37,189 nucleotides of DNA from a virus, in the IMG/VR virus record IMGVR_UViG_3300025009_000261, positions 1 through 37,189 of that record. The stretch is one strand, 5' to 3'. Positions 1-8,671 of the stretch are shown here, one piece after another. Both the position numbers and the translations under genes were made by a program. Position 1 is the first letter of the stretch. Each line of letters opens with the position of its first letter. Below the pieces are notes generated by a model, which was not told where the DNA came from, searched no databases, and worked only from the letters and a program-made list of their open reading frames with translations.

Positions 1-1
1 C

Positions 2-1066
2 GCCCCGGTTCCTGCGCCACCGGCCATGCCAACGTCAACCCCTACGGCTCCACAGCCGACGCCAACTCCTACTGCTACTCCTGCACCCGCCCCTGCCGGT
101 CAAGTTAATCCCAATGACGCCAATTCTATAAAAGCGGCATATCAAGGTTATGCCGGGTGGAACGATCCTAACGCCATAATTGCTGATTTCAAAGCGACTG
201 GTGGTCAGGGCAAGGGTGGGCCAGTTAGTGCTCCCACGGGGACTCCGGGGGGCGCGGGAACTGCTTTTACCGGCTTAACCAATCAACCAACTATTGATCT
301 GCCGAAGATTTATCAGAATCTGTATACCTCATCCGGAATTTCTGACAAAGAAGCTCAAATTACTCAAAAAGAAAAACAATATCTTGAAGCCAGGACCAAA
401 ATATCGGACAACCCATTCTTGTCGGCTTCAATGGTGGACAAAAGGCTGGCCAGGCTCCAGAATCTTTACAATACTGAAACCCTACCCTTAAAGAACGAGA
501 TTGCCATGAAAAAGGCAGACGTAGAAACGCAATTAAATCTCCAGATGAAGCAGTTTGATATAAATAGCCAACAGGCTCAATTAGCCATGAGCCAGTTTAA
601 TGCTCTTCTTGCCACTGGCGCGTACAATAATGCCAGTGGAGAAGATATAGCCAATATCACAAGGGCAACGGGATTAAGTAGCACTATAATTCAGTCGGCG
701 ATAGGGGCCACAAAAAAGAAGGGGACAGTAGATGACGCTAGTGGCCAATGGGCATTTATAATTGACAAGAACACTGGCGCCTTAATTTCCAAAACGAAAA
801 TAGCGGAGGCAAAACCAAAAGAACCTACTGCTACAAATCAAAAGATTGCAGATGAACAACAAACCCAAAAAAATGCAGTTGGAGATATACAGAGAGGTGT
901 AAGTTTGCGAGACATTGTTAATCACTATGGAATTGCTGGTGGCCTAGCTGTGGAAGATTTACTTAGAATTTACAATAGTTACTCTCCATATGGGGTGGCC
1001 ACGGAATCGATGGAGGAAGTCAAAAGTGGAATTTTTTATGATTTACAATCAAAATCAAAAAAGTAA
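2..1066 (+). CDS. Virion-associated protein with Pro/Thr-rich N-terminus and coiled coil (5'-partial)
   Basis: The frame is open from the first complete codon at position 2, upstream of the first visible ATG at 26, so the true start probably lies outside the window. The visible product begins with a Pro/Thr/Ala-rich linker of about 35 residues. A glycine-rich segment follows, then a long charged helical region (about residues 110-190, rich in K, E, Q and L) that looks like a coiled coil. It has no catalytic motif I recognise. It ends 6 bp before the large virion protein gene, so it is probably co-transcribed and virion-associated. The function is inferred from position only. Confidence 0.7.
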   Translation, partial: APVPAPPAMPTSTPTAPQPTPTPTATPAPAPAGQVNPNDANSIKAAYQGYAGWNDPNAIIADFKATGGQGKGGPVSAPTGTPGGAGTAFTGLTNQPTIDLPKIYQNLYTSSGISDKEAQITQKEKQYLEARTKISDNPFLSASMVDKRLARLQNLYNTETLPLKNEIAMKKADVETQLNLQMKQFDINSQQAQLAMSQFNALLATGAYNNASGEDIANITRATGLSSTIIQSAIGATKKKGTVDDASGQWAFIIDKNTGALISKTKIAEAKPKEPTATNQKIADEQQTQKNAVGDIQRGVSLRDIVNHYGIAGGLAVEDLLRIYNSYSPYGVATESMEEVKSGIFYDLQSKSKK

Positions 1067-1072
1067 ATATGT

Positions 1073-4000
1073 ATGGTAATACAGCCAATTGGATCAACGA
1101 CCATAATTTCTAAAACCTCTCAAGGGAGTAGGGTGATTCAGCCTCTTGTTAGTACGAGCCAACCAATATTACAAGGACGGGAAACTCCATCTTCAACGTC
1201 AACTCCGACCCCACTTTCAGGACTTGTCAAATTATCATCATCTGTTATCAAAAAAGTCCAATCCTATTTTCAGCCGGGAGCCAGAATAAATATTCCCTCT
1301 GTGGATTTTTCAGGAATTAAGCCCGAAATTGTTCGACCAAAAACTGACTTACTTGGACCAACTCCTTCGGTAGCGGGGGCATCGGCACAATTAACTCCGC
1401 AGGCAAAAAGATTAGCAACGGGCAGAATACAAAGTTATATAGAAAAAGTAAAACCCGGACTTAAAGAAGCTGTTATGTCCCCCATTGATCCGACAATTGG
1501 ATTTTTTGGTGAGTATATTGCGGCTTTTAAGCGGGCTGAAGGAGATCAAACAGTCAAATTTGAACCCCAGACCACCAATCAGGCTATTGGAGTCGTTGCT
1601 CATAATTTTCTTAGAGACTTGACAGCGATGGAAGCTGGAGGCATTAACACTGCATTTATCAATGGTATGAAAACTTTAGACGCTGTGATTGGAGCTAGTC
1701 CCACATTAACTGCTATTAATAACATTCCGGATGCTGTTACCAAAAAGATTATGAAGGCTATCTCCCCCAAATTGGGATATCTGGAGAATTATTATGCCAA
1801 AAACAAACTCACTTTTGATGTGGTTCGTGAAGTGCAGGCAGGCCGGGGAACTCCGGAACAAATATCCGCAGTTAAAAAAGCAAATGCGCGTGGGTCACTA
1901 CCGGAAATTGTCAGAGCAAGCAGAAAAATGGGGGTGAAGGAAAATTCAAAGATTTCCGAATTTGTCAGACAACTTGTGGGTGGAGTTAAAAAAGTATTTT
2001 CCGGCGTTGGAAAAGACAGAAGTGGAGTTAAATTATTTTCGGAGATAAAACCCGGAGAAAAAGTAGACCCAAGAATTTTGGAAACCGGGAAAGCGCCGGC
2101 AGCGCCACCGACAGAAGTCGGGGGGAGACTTGCAATTCCAATGGACAAGTCAAAATACACTGGTCTCAAGACAGCCTCGGTTGTTGTTAGACCTGACGGT
2201 ACAGGTTCTATGTTTGTTGAGTTCAACAAAGAAGCGCAAGGGCAGGGACAGGGGACAGCTTTTGTAAAAGAAGCCGAGCAAAAACTTTTAGAAAAGGGAG
2301 TAAATAAAGTACAGATTCAATCTTTCAAAGAATCTTTAGGTTTTTGGGAAAAGTTAGGCTACAGAGAAACAGGAGTATCGACAGGTAGAGGGGACTTAGT
2401 AAATATGGAGAAAAGTTTAACCGTTCTCCCCCCTAGTGTTAAGCCAGTTATCCAGTCCCAAGAAGCCCCAGTTAAGCCGATAGGGGAGGGGATACCCAAA
2501 GAACTAGAATCTCTTGCCCAAGAAGCAAGGAAGTACAAGAGTGCGGAGGAGTTTGTAAAAGGAATTTCAAAAGACACTTATGCCCCAGAATATAGAAATC
2601 CTTTGGCTGATTATTACAGGAAGTCTGTTTATGAACCATTGTCACACGAGGCATATCAAAAAGGTGTTGGGTTTAGTACAAATCCAATTCAACTTGAAGG
2701 TAACTTAGATATGGTTTTGGAGAAAACCATTAGTAAAAACAAATTAGAAAATATGTCAGTTAAACAGAAGGCTGAAATGGTATTGGGTAAGAATTGGACT
2801 AAAAGGTATCTAGATTCGTTAAACAAGGGAGGAGTAATAGGTTTTGTTAAAGACTTCTACACCCAAGCTACTAAGGGAGTAGAAGCTAAACCCCAAGGCA
2901 TCGAGATGCCACCCACCGCTAAAACAGCCGTTGTAGAGGCCCCAAGCGGGATAAAGGCAGTTGAAAAAGAATTGGCTGGTGAAGTTGAAAAAAGGATCGG
3001 TGAAATTGTTCCCCCCATAGGGCTCGGTATTAAGCGGGTTTTCAAACCAGCCATAAGTGATAAGGTAATAGGCTTAAAAAAACAAGTGAAGTTTAACGAT
3101 CCAGAAATAGAAAGTCGGTACAAAAATGCAAAGGGAATAAATACACGGGGATATTATATGAAAAGAGTTAAAGATTTTGTACAAAATTTTTATCACCGGG
3201 CTACAAGAACTTATCCAGACTTGCCCAACAAACCGGAATTTGCGGAAGTGAAAATTATTCTTGGCAGAACCCAAAATGTGAGGTCAGTAGTTCAGGACAA
3301 AACCGCTAGAATCTTACAAGGTATCACCGCTGACATTGGCCCCAATAAATTAGACGTGTTTACCAGAAAAGTAATTTTGGACGATTTGGTACAGGAGGCA
3401 AAAGAAAAAAGAGCTTTGCCCTTGGGATATTCCGAATATGATGACGCCGGTAATTTAACTATCAAGGAAGAACTGTTAAATGTTGACAAGGAAAAGATTG
3501 ATAAATTGGTATTTGCAAATCCAGACATTGCGGAAGCATTGGCTCGGAGAGACAAAATGTGGAAAGCAATTACAGATGAGTTGGTCGAGTACGATATTTT
3601 GAAAGAGGAACAAGTCAAAAAAGATTACTTTAGACATCAAATTTTGGAATATGTCAATGCAAAAAGCCGTGTGACTAAAGGGGTCGGCCCAGCTCTCAAA
3701 CAGAGAAAGCCTGGTTATGCCAAACAAAGGCAGGGTTCTACTTATGATATAAATACAGACTATTTGCAAGCGGAATTTGAGGTTATGTCCCAAGCTCTGC
3801 ACGATATTGAAATAGCAAAACTTTTAAAGAGAGTCGAGAGGCTTCCAATTAACATAAAATCTGATCTAGTAAAAAAGGCCAAAGAGGGAGAAGACTGGCA
3901 CGATCTAATTCCGGAAGGATATGTAACATGGCAACCAAAAGACGGCAGAGTTTTTTATCAAGTCAACACAATTCCAGAAAGAATCGTTAATCAGTTTATT

Positions 4001-5770
4001 GATGACATCGGCGCCGGAGTCCTCAAAATAGACCAGGGTTTGATAAACAAGGCTCTTGCTGTCGGCGGAAAAAGAAAAGAACTTGTCTTGCCAGAGGAGG
4101 TTGCGAAAACTCTTGATAATTTATGGATAGCCAAGCAGCCAAATTGGGTAACAGATTCGACAAAAGCCTTAACGACTTTGTGGAAAAAATGGGTATTGTT
4201 CAACCCCCGCAGGGCTATCAAATATAACTACCAAAACTTTTTGGGAGATGCAGATGCGGTGTTTGCTGCAAATCCCGCTGTTTTCAAGAAAATGCCACAA
4301 GCGACCAAAGAACTTTATGCTGTTTTTAAGGAAGGTGCCCCCATGACAGATACAATGAAAGACTTTTTTGAAAGAGGAGGATTTTCCAGTATGCTTACTA
4401 TTCAAGAAATCCCAGACATTAAGAATATAAGAATTTTTGAGAGACTTTATGAAAAAGCGGGGCGGGCGAAAACTCTGTCCCAAAAATTAAACATTGTTAA
4501 AGGATACTGGGACGGCGTGATTAAGTTTACACAGTTTAGGGAGAGTCAACTTCGGTACGCCGCCTACTTGGATTATGTCGAAAGGTTTACCTCTGGAAAG
4601 AATCTCAACTATGGGGCAAGCAATAGATTAGAAGTTGATGCTCTAGGCGACATTAAAGACAAGGCGGCAAAAGTTGCAACTGAATTACTGGGTGATTATG
4701 CCAACATTACAGCACTGGGTAAAGATTTACGAGAATCCGCAATCCCTTTCTATTCTTGGATGGAAATAAATATGAGACGTTATCCCGCCATTTTAAGAAA
4801 TGCTTGGCAGGAAGGGGCTGGAAAGGGAATGGGAACTTCCGCAAAGGTATTGGGGTTAGGAACTATTAAGGGGGCATGGGCCACCTTGGGAACCCTACTT
4901 AGAATAATTGCGCTTACGGGGGGAGTAATGACTTACAACCAACTGTTTCATTCTGACGCTGAACAAGATTTGCTCGATTATGATCGAGGACGGATGCACA
5001 TAAATTTGGGGTATGACAAAAATGGAGAGGTTTCCATCCTGCGTGGGCAGGGGGCGCTTTCTGATTTCTTGGAATGGTTTGGACTGGACGAAGCCCCTAT
5101 TTTATGGAGAGAGTATTTTGAAGGAAAGGCTTCCTTGACAGACATTTTCGGGAAGATTCCTCTTGTAACTGGAAAGATTGGAATAAAACCCATTGTCTCC
5201 AAATTCATGGGAAGTATTACCCCCACCTATAAAATTCCTTTTGAAATCATAAGTGGCCGGAGCTGGCCGTTTCAGGGTACAGAGAGTTATCCCATTGAAG
5301 ATAAGTGGAGAAAATTATTCCAGAACATTCAACTTGAAAATGAGTACGATTTCATATTTCAAAAACCATCGCGGGGCTATCTAAAATCGTGGGGGATGGC
5401 GGTTATCACTAAAACTAATCCGCAAGAAAACGCTTATCGCCACATTCAAAGTCAAAAGTATGCGTATCTTGAAACAAAGGGAAAAGGAGGATCCAGCAAT
5501 TATTATAGCCCCAGAAGCATTGTCTATCGTGCGTACAAAAAGGCTCTGATATATGGTGACAAAAGGGCAGAAGAAAAGGCGTGGGACGAAATGAAAAAAC
5601 TGGGAGTAAAGCCAGCCGATCTAAAAAAGTCATTAGAATGGACTGATCCTTTATCGGGATTAAGTAAAGAGGAAAAGAAAGAATTTGTTAATGAATATCT
5701 TAGCCAGTCTGATAGGGAGAGACTTAAAAAGGCAAATGAATACTACAAAAAAGTTTTTCTCAATCGTTAA
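1073..5770 (+). CDS. Very large internal-virion-like protein with embedded GNAT acetyltransferase domain
   Basis: A 1565-aa protein. Residues 1-340 are low in predicted structure and rich in Ser, Pro and Lys. Residues about 348-445 look like a GNAT N-acetyltransferase: a GQGQGTA acetyl-CoA-binding loop preceded by a beta strand ending VEFN and followed by SLGFWEKLGYRETG. The middle and C-terminal parts (about 690-1500) are Lys/Glu-rich helices with one hydrophobic stretch near residues 1266-1292 (TLLRIIALTGG). This resembles phage polyvalent or internal virion (ejection) proteins, which carry embedded enzyme domains into the host. The start at 1073 is preferred because an ATG at 1069 is in a frame that closes quickly. 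The virion role is inferred from size and neighbours; the GNAT call is motif-based. Confidence 0.75.
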   Translation: MVIQPIGSTTIISKTSQGSRVIQPLVSTSQPILQGRETPSSTSTPTPLSGLVKLSSSVIKKVQSYFQPGARINIPSVDFSGIKPEIVRPKTDLLGPTPSVAGASAQLTPQAKRLATGRIQSYIEKVKPGLKEAVMSPIDPTIGFFGEYIAAFKRAEGDQTVKFEPQTTNQAIGVVAHNFLRDLTAMEAGGINTAFINGMKTLDAVIGASPTLTAINNIPDAVTKKIMKAISPKLGYLENYYAKNKLTFDVVREVQAGRGTPEQISAVKKANARGSLPEIVRASRKMGVKENSKISEFVRQLVGGVKKVFSGVGKDRSGVKLFSEIKPGEKVDPRILETGKAPAAPPTEVGGRLAIPMDKSKYTGLKTASVVVRPDGTGSMFVEFNKEAQGQGQGTAFVKEAEQKLLEKGVNKVQIQSFKESLGFWEKLGYRETGVSTGRGDLVNMEKSLTVLPPSVKPVIQSQEAPVKPIGEGIPKELESLAQEARKYKSAEEFVKGISKDTYAPEYRNPLADYYRKSVYEPLSHEAYQKGVGFSTNPIQLEGNLDMVLEKTISKNKLENMSVKQKAEMVLGKNWTKRYLDSLNKGGVIGFVKDFYTQATKGVEAKPQGIEMPPTAKTAVVEAPSGIKAVEKELAGEVEKRIGEIVPPIGLGIKRVFKPAISDKVIGLKKQVKFNDPEIESRYKNAKGINTRGYYMKRVKDFVQNFYHRATRTYPDLPNKPEFAEVKIILGRTQNVRSVVQDKTARILQGITADIGPNKLDVFTRKVILDDLVQEAKEKRALPLGYSEYDDAGNLTIKEELLNVDKEKIDKLVFANPDIAEALARRDKMWKAITDELVEYDILKEEQVKKDYFRHQILEYVNAKSRVTKGVGPALKQRKPGYAKQRQGSTYDINTDYLQAEFEVMSQALHDIEIAKLLKRVERLPINIKSDLVKKAKEGEDWHDLIPEGYVTWQPKDGRVFYQVNTIPERIVNQFIDDIGAGVLKIDQGLINKALAVGGKRKELVLPEEVAKTLDNLWIAKQPNWVTDSTKALTTLWKKWVLFNPRRAIKYNYQNFLGDADAVFAANPAVFKKMPQATKELYAVFKEGAPMTDTMKDFFERGGFSSMLTIQEIPDIKNIRIFERLYEKAGRAKTLSQKLNIVKGYWDGVIKFTQFRESQLRYAAYLDYVERFTSGKNLNYGASNRLEVDALGDIKDKAAKVATELLGDYANITALGKDLRESAIPFYSWMEINMRRYPAILRNAWQEGAGKGMGTSAKVLGLGTIKGAWATLGTLLRIIALTGGVMTYNQLFHSDAEQDLLDYDRGRMHINLGYDKNGEVSILRGQGALSDFLEWFGLDEAPILWREYFEGKASLTDIFGKIPLVTGKIGIKPIVSKFMGSITPTYKIPFEIISGRSWPFQGTESYPIEDKWRKLFQNIQLENEYDFIFQKPSRGYLKSWGMAVITKTNPQENAYRHIQSQKYAYLETKGKGGSSNYYSPRSIVYRAYKKALIYGDKRAEEKAWDEMKKLGVKPADLKKSLEWTDPLSGLSKEEKKEFVNEYLSQSDRERLKKANEYYKKVFLNR

Positions 5771-5876
5771 AAAAATGAGTATTATTGTCCTAGCGGCCTA
5801 TTTTGTTTTTGGTGTTATTTACAATGTGTGGAATATCTTTTCCAGGGTGTTTCCTTGCCCAGATGGTATTTGTTGA
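5736..5876 (+). CDS. Small single-pass membrane protein
   Basis: A 46-aa frame starting inside the 3' end of the 1565-aa gene (35-bp overlap). It has a basic N-terminus (TTKKFFSIVKK) followed by one hydrophobic segment (IIVLAAYFVFGVIYNVW) and a short tail with two cysteines. An ATG at 5775 would give a 33-aa version that still contains the membrane helix. An earlier in-frame start at 5685 lies deep inside the upstream gene and is less likely. Lying just before the lysis genes, it could be a lysis accessory or spanin-like peptide. There is no family match that I recognise. Confidence 0.5.
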   Translation: MNTTKKFFSIVKKMSIIVLAAYFVFGVIYNVWNIFSRVFPCPDGIC

Positions 5877-5881
5877 ACAAT

Positions 5882-5911
5882 TTGCTTATAAATAGATTTA
5901 TCAAACATAAT
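5882..5911 (+). promoter_or_regulatory. Late-type promoter candidate upstream of XhlA-like gene
   Basis: TTGCTT (-35) and CATAAT (-10) are separated by exactly 18 bp, with an AATAGAT box at positions 10-16 of the 30-mer. This is the same layout as the promoters at 18204, 20462, 21612, 26927, 33488 and 35868. The -10 ends 7 nt before the ATG at 5919, which has no Shine-Dalgarno, so transcription would begin at or next to the start codon. Confidence 0.5.
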
Positions 5912-5918
5912 TAAAAAC

Positions 5919-6134
5919 ATGGCAACTAACTACGACTTACTAAAAGAAACTTATGTTATTGTCGGCCGGGTAGAAACCAAACTGGATAAAATTGATGGCC
6001 GGGTAAGCGACTTAGAAATCTGGCGGGCGGGAGTGAAAGGCCAAGTGGCAACTATTGCGGCAGTCTTTTCTATTGTAATTGGTGTCCCCATCGCATTGTT
6101 CACCGATTGGATAAGAAAAAAATTAAACACCTGA
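5919..6134 (+). CDS. XhlA-like holin/lysis membrane protein
   Basis: A 71-aa protein. An N-terminal amphipathic coiled-coil-like region (ETKLDKIDGRVSDLEIW) precedes a single membrane helix (about 46-62, TIAAVFSIVIGVPIALF) and a short basic tail (RKKLNT). This architecture, a leading coiled coil followed by one C-terminal membrane segment, is that of XhlA (haemolysin XhlA) accessory lysis proteins. It lies 13 bp before an M23 endopeptidase and upstream of a second holin-like gene, a typical lysis cassette. The role is inferred from topology and context. Confidence 0.6.
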   Translation: MATNYDLLKETYVIVGRVETKLDKIDGRVSDLEIWRAGVKGQVATIAAVFSIVIGVPIALFTDWIRKKLNT

Positions 6135-6140
6135 TATAAT
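6132..6140 (+). promoter_or_regulatory. Extended -10 promoter candidate before endolysin
   Basis: TGATATAAT is a perfect extended -10 (TG, one base, TATAAT). It overlaps the stop codon of the XhlA-like gene and ends 7 nt before the endolysin ATG at 6148. No good -35 is seen. The AAAGG that follows could instead act as a short ribosome site for read-through transcripts. Confidence 0.4.
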
Positions 6141-6147
6141 AAAGGCA

Positions 6148-7119
6148 ATGGCAATACGGTTGTCAGACATTTTTATAGGAAAATTTCCCCAAACGCAGGG
6201 CTTTGGAGAACGGCCAGAATATTACAAACAATTCGGACTTGCGGGACATGAAGGCGTAGATTTTGGAACCCCCAATGGTACACCCATAATTTCAGCCACC
6301 GACGGCGTGGTGGTTAGAGACATAGACGATCCTAAGTCCGGGGCCTATGGAATACATTGTGTGGTATGGGACAAAATTCAATCTTGTGCCACATGGTATT
6401 GTCATTTACAAGAAAACAAAGTCAATATAGGCCAAGTGGTTGTCAAAGGTCAACTTTTAGGATATTCAAACAACACGGGCAATTCCTCTGGTCCCCATTT
6501 ACATTTCAATCTTTGTCGGACAAATGCCGCTGGAGCAAGAATAGACACCGATAATGGCTACAAGGGCTTTATCAACCCCAATGATGGCAGGATCGCCAGA
6601 TGGAACATTACCAATCCTACTAAACCCACAGAGCCTAACGCCATCGTCACCCCCCCGCCTATTGTGCTTGCCAGCGACCAAACAAAAGTAGATTTGGGTT
6701 CCCTGGGGATAATGGAAGTTCAAGCCATCCGTTCCCTCATTACTGATTTACAAAAGAACATTCCCGTTTTTGAAGCCAAAGCCAAACAACTGGATGGATT
6801 TATCTCCAAGTGGGTGGAAGAACTAAAACTCCCCACAGGAAGCAATCTGGTGGAAATCGAAGCAGACTTGGCTCAATATCTTCCTATCCTCGACACCATG
6901 CAAAAGTATCGTGATGCCATCGAGGGGGTAGTAGGACCCAGGAATGGAGACAACGCCCTTTTACAAGCACTAGGCGACTTCAAGGGCGATTCTGACAAGG
7001 CCGTCAAAGACTTGGCGGACAGAATAACAGAACTCGAAAACAAACTCACTAATCGCAAGGTTCTATTTGTGTTGCCTCTATGGAAATTCTTATTAAAGAT
7101 TTATCCAAACGAGAAATGA
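6148..7119 (+). CDS. M23-family zinc metallopeptidase (endolysin)
   Basis: A 323-aa protein. Residues about 20-125 carry the full M23/LytM signature: HxxxD (GHEGVDFG, near 34-38), a central His (WYCHL, near 84) and the HxH pair (SGPHLHF, near 116). These residues bind zinc and catalyse cleavage of peptidoglycan cross-bridges. Residues about 185-300 form a helical, coiled-coil-like region, and the C-terminus is hydrophobic (VLFVLPLWKFLLKI), perhaps a membrane anchor. No export signal is seen, consistent with holin-dependent release. It lies between an XhlA-like and a holin-like gene. The enzyme class is clear; a virion-borne role cannot be excluded. Confidence 0.9.
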   Translation: MAIRLSDIFIGKFPQTQGFGERPEYYKQFGLAGHEGVDFGTPNGTPIISATDGVVVRDIDDPKSGAYGIHCVVWDKIQSCATWYCHLQENKVNIGQVVVKGQLLGYSNNTGNSSGPHLHFNLCRTNAAGARIDTDNGYKGFINPNDGRIARWNITNPTKPTEPNAIVTPPPIVLASDQTKVDLGSLGIMEVQAIRSLITDLQKNIPVFEAKAKQLDGFISKWVEELKLPTGSNLVEIEADLAQYLPILDTMQKYRDAIEGVVGPRNGDNALLQALGDFKGDSDKAVKDLADRITELENKLTNRKVLFVLPLWKFLLKIYPNEK

Positions 7120-7129
7120 GGTGATTTTT

Positions 7130-7354
7130 ATGATAGTCTCACAAAGATTTCAACTAATCAAACAAGACTTGATGGCATGGTTTCCTAAAGCGCTACTGTT
7201 TTTAGCACCAGCTCTAATTGCGGGTATTACTGCACTAGTCGCAAGTGTTCAGGGTCTAAATATAAACCCGATGTGGGTTGCCGTTATTGTCTGGGTTTTA
7301 CAGCAAGCAACTGCATTATTAAAAGCGTATTTACAAGAATCAAAATACAAATGA
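7130..7354 (+). CDS. Holin-like two-helix membrane protein
   Basis: A 74-aa protein starting at the ATG at 7130, chosen over a GTG at 7121 because a good ribosome site (GAGGTGAT) overlaps that GTG with proper spacing to the ATG. Two hydrophobic segments (ALLFLAPALIAGITALVASV and WVAVIVWVLQQATALL) are joined by a short loop, with a charged basic C-terminus (KAYLQESKYK). This is the topology of small class II holins. It starts 10 bp after the M23 endolysin, supporting a role in membrane permeabilisation. Confidence 0.65.
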   Translation: MIVSQRFQLIKQDLMAWFPKALLFLAPALIAGITALVASVQGLNINPMWVAVIVWVLQQATALLKAYLQESKYK

Positions 7355-7683
7355 AACCCCCATACCAAGGCTACCGAAAATCTAAAAATAGATGGAGGCT
7401 TTGGCTCGTTGACCTCGACCACACTCTTACGGATAGTAATTGCTTTACAGCAGAAGAGTGTTTGAAAGCTAAACCCATTCAAGTAATGATAGACAAGGTT
7501 AACCAGCTTGCTATTAGAGACTATGTAATTATTTACACCGCCAGACACGACGAACTTATTCCCACTACGCTCAAATGGTTAAGGAAAAACGATGTTCATT
7601 ACCACGGCATAAGTAACAACAAGGTCCCCGGATTTTATATAGACGACCGCTCTCTTACTTTTAGCGAGTTTCTAAAGTTATGA
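7351..7683 (+). CDS. HAD-like phosphatase/nucleotidase
   Basis: A 110-aa protein whose ATG overlaps the holin stop (ATGA), so it is translationally coupled. HAD motifs are visible in order: motif I LVDLDHTLT (nucleophile and acid/base Asp), motif II IIYTAR (Thr) and motif IV FYIDDRS (metal-binding Asp pair). A Lys-containing motif III is less clear (LRKNDVHYHG). It lacks a cap domain, so the substrate could be a nucleotide or a polynucleotide end such as the phosphatase half of Pnkp. The length suits a minimal phage HAD. Family confident, substrate unknown. Confidence 0.75.
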   Translation: MKPPYQGYRKSKNRWRLWLVDLDHTLTDSNCFTAEECLKAKPIQVMIDKVNQLAIRDYVIIYTARHDELIPTTLKWLRKNDVHYHGISNNKVPGFYIDDRSLTFSEFLKL

Positions 7684-8351
7684 GCCCAGACCGCATCAGG
7701 GATTGGAAACGGGCCTATGATCCAGATTATGACGTGGAAAATCCGGAATATCCTCAACGGATAGATTTGTCTTCCGCTCAAAAGAATTGGATTAAAAGAG
7801 CTTGGACATGGGCCTCTACTATCCTCTTGGGAATGTCGGAAGAGGTCTTGCCGGATGCGGTTTTCCGGTACAACGAAGAAAGGGGTATTCATTACGTTCC
7901 CGCTATTAAACCCGACCTCAATCATATCCGACCTGTAGGGGAAAGTTTGAGATTAGATGGCAATGATGGCTACAACGACCCCCGCAATGTCGTTCCTGTT
8001 AGCAGGAGAACCCATACAGGTTTAGGAGTACATGAGTCCGAAGCTGAAGACGAAACCATAATTCACCCTGATACTTATAGAGCCAGAAGCGGTTGGGGAG
8101 CTTGGTATCGGGGGGGACGAAAGGGTCCAAATCCCATGCAAGAACTCCACGAAGAAAGAAAAGGGAAAACCGAAAGGGGCGAGGGGTATCATGACACAGC
8201 TTATGATGAACATTTCGAGAAACTGACTGACCAAGTAGTCACCGTTTACACTGCTACCCATCCCAAAGACAAATGGCCCAAACATCCCAAAGAGAAAAAA
8301 CCGAAAAATACCTGGGATCCCGTTCTGATGAGATGGAGAGAGGGGGAGTAA
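7680..8351 (+). CDS. HNH-like protein, possible nuclease
   Basis: A 223-aa protein with an ATGA overlap with the HAD gene. The central part (about 80-117) reads NHIRPVGES, then NDPRNVVPVSRRTHTG, which resembles the His/Asn/His arrangement of an HNH core, but without zinc-binding cysteine pairs. The C-terminal 60 residues are very rich in Lys, Pro and charged residues (HPKDKWPKHPKEKKPKN) and could contact nucleic acid. It is the last large gene of the plus-strand block. The HNH call is tentative. Confidence 0.5.
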   Translation: MSPDRIRDWKRAYDPDYDVENPEYPQRIDLSSAQKNWIKRAWTWASTILLGMSEEVLPDAVFRYNEERGIHYVPAIKPDLNHIRPVGESLRLDGNDGYNDPRNVVPVSRRTHTGLGVHESEAEDETIIHPDTYRARSGWGAWYRGGRKGPNPMQELHEERKGKTERGEGYHDTAYDEHFEKLTDQVVTVYTATHPKDKWPKHPKEKKPKNTWDPVLMRWREGE

Positions 8352-8360
8352 AATAATATA

Positions 8361-8477
8361 ATGAAAGAAACACCACTTGGCATGAACAGAAGAACGGCTC
8401 TTAAATGGGGCTTGTTAGGATTGGAAACAATCGCTCTAGGAAAAAGCAATCGATTATTTTTCTGGAAATCGTTATAA
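8361..8477 (+). CDS. Micro-ORF with twin-arginine-like N-terminus
   Basis: A 38-aa frame with an upstream purine-rich ribosome site (GAGGGGGAG). The product reads MNRRTALKWGLLGLETIAL near its N-terminus: a twin-arginine motif (RRTALK), then a short weakly hydrophobic stretch, then only a few residues (FFWKSL). It looks like a Tat signal peptide with no cargo, either a remnant of a degraded gene or a tiny membrane peptide. It ends 9 bp before the convergent minus-strand operon. Confidence 0.35.
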   Translation: MKETPLGMNRRTALKWGLLGLETIALGKSNRLFFWKSL

Positions 8478-8485
8478 TTCGACTT

Positions 8486-8569
8486 TCAAAATAGAATCTT
8501 GATTAAAGTCTTTTTCTGCTCTAATCCTTTAGTCTTTGCTTTCTTCTCTACTGATGGTGATTTAGTCAT
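8486..8569 (-). CDS. 27-aa basic peptide
   Basis: A very short frame with an excellent ribosome site (GGAGAAAAACC before the ATG), starting inside the stop of the preceding minus-strand frame (ATGA overlap). The product is Lys-rich (VEKKAKTKGLEQKK) with a hydrophobic end. It is the last gene of the leftward operon. The function is unknown. Confidence 0.4.
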   Translation of the reverse strand: MTKSPSVEKKAKTKGLEQKKTLIKILF

Positions 8570-8658
8570 GGTTTTTCTCCTGGTATCATCCATTTATTTG
8601 AGGTGTCTATCCAAACGGGATTTACTATTTCCTTTACTACGGTTTGTGGACTTCCCAT
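8566..8658 (-). CDS. 30-aa hypothetical peptide or C-terminal part of the neighbouring gene
   Basis: This frame starts at an ATG with an AGGA ribosome site 7 nt upstream and ends in an ATGA overlap with the 27-aa gene. The same frame remains open upstream of the ATG for about 25 more codons, overlapping the 3' end of the zinc-ribbon gene at 8672-8947 in a +1 relation. It may therefore be the true C-terminus of that gene, reached by a frameshift at the A4 run near 8700, and not a separate gene. Confidence 0.35.
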   Translation of the reverse strand: MGSPQTVVKEIVNPVWIDTSNKWMIPGEKP

Positions 8659-8671
8659 TTTTAGTCCTAAT

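Noticed and set aside
1792-2229. 145-codon minus-strand frame under the GNAT region
   Set aside because: The sense strand has clear GNAT motifs; the antisense product is low-complexity Ser/Pro/Leu without motifs.
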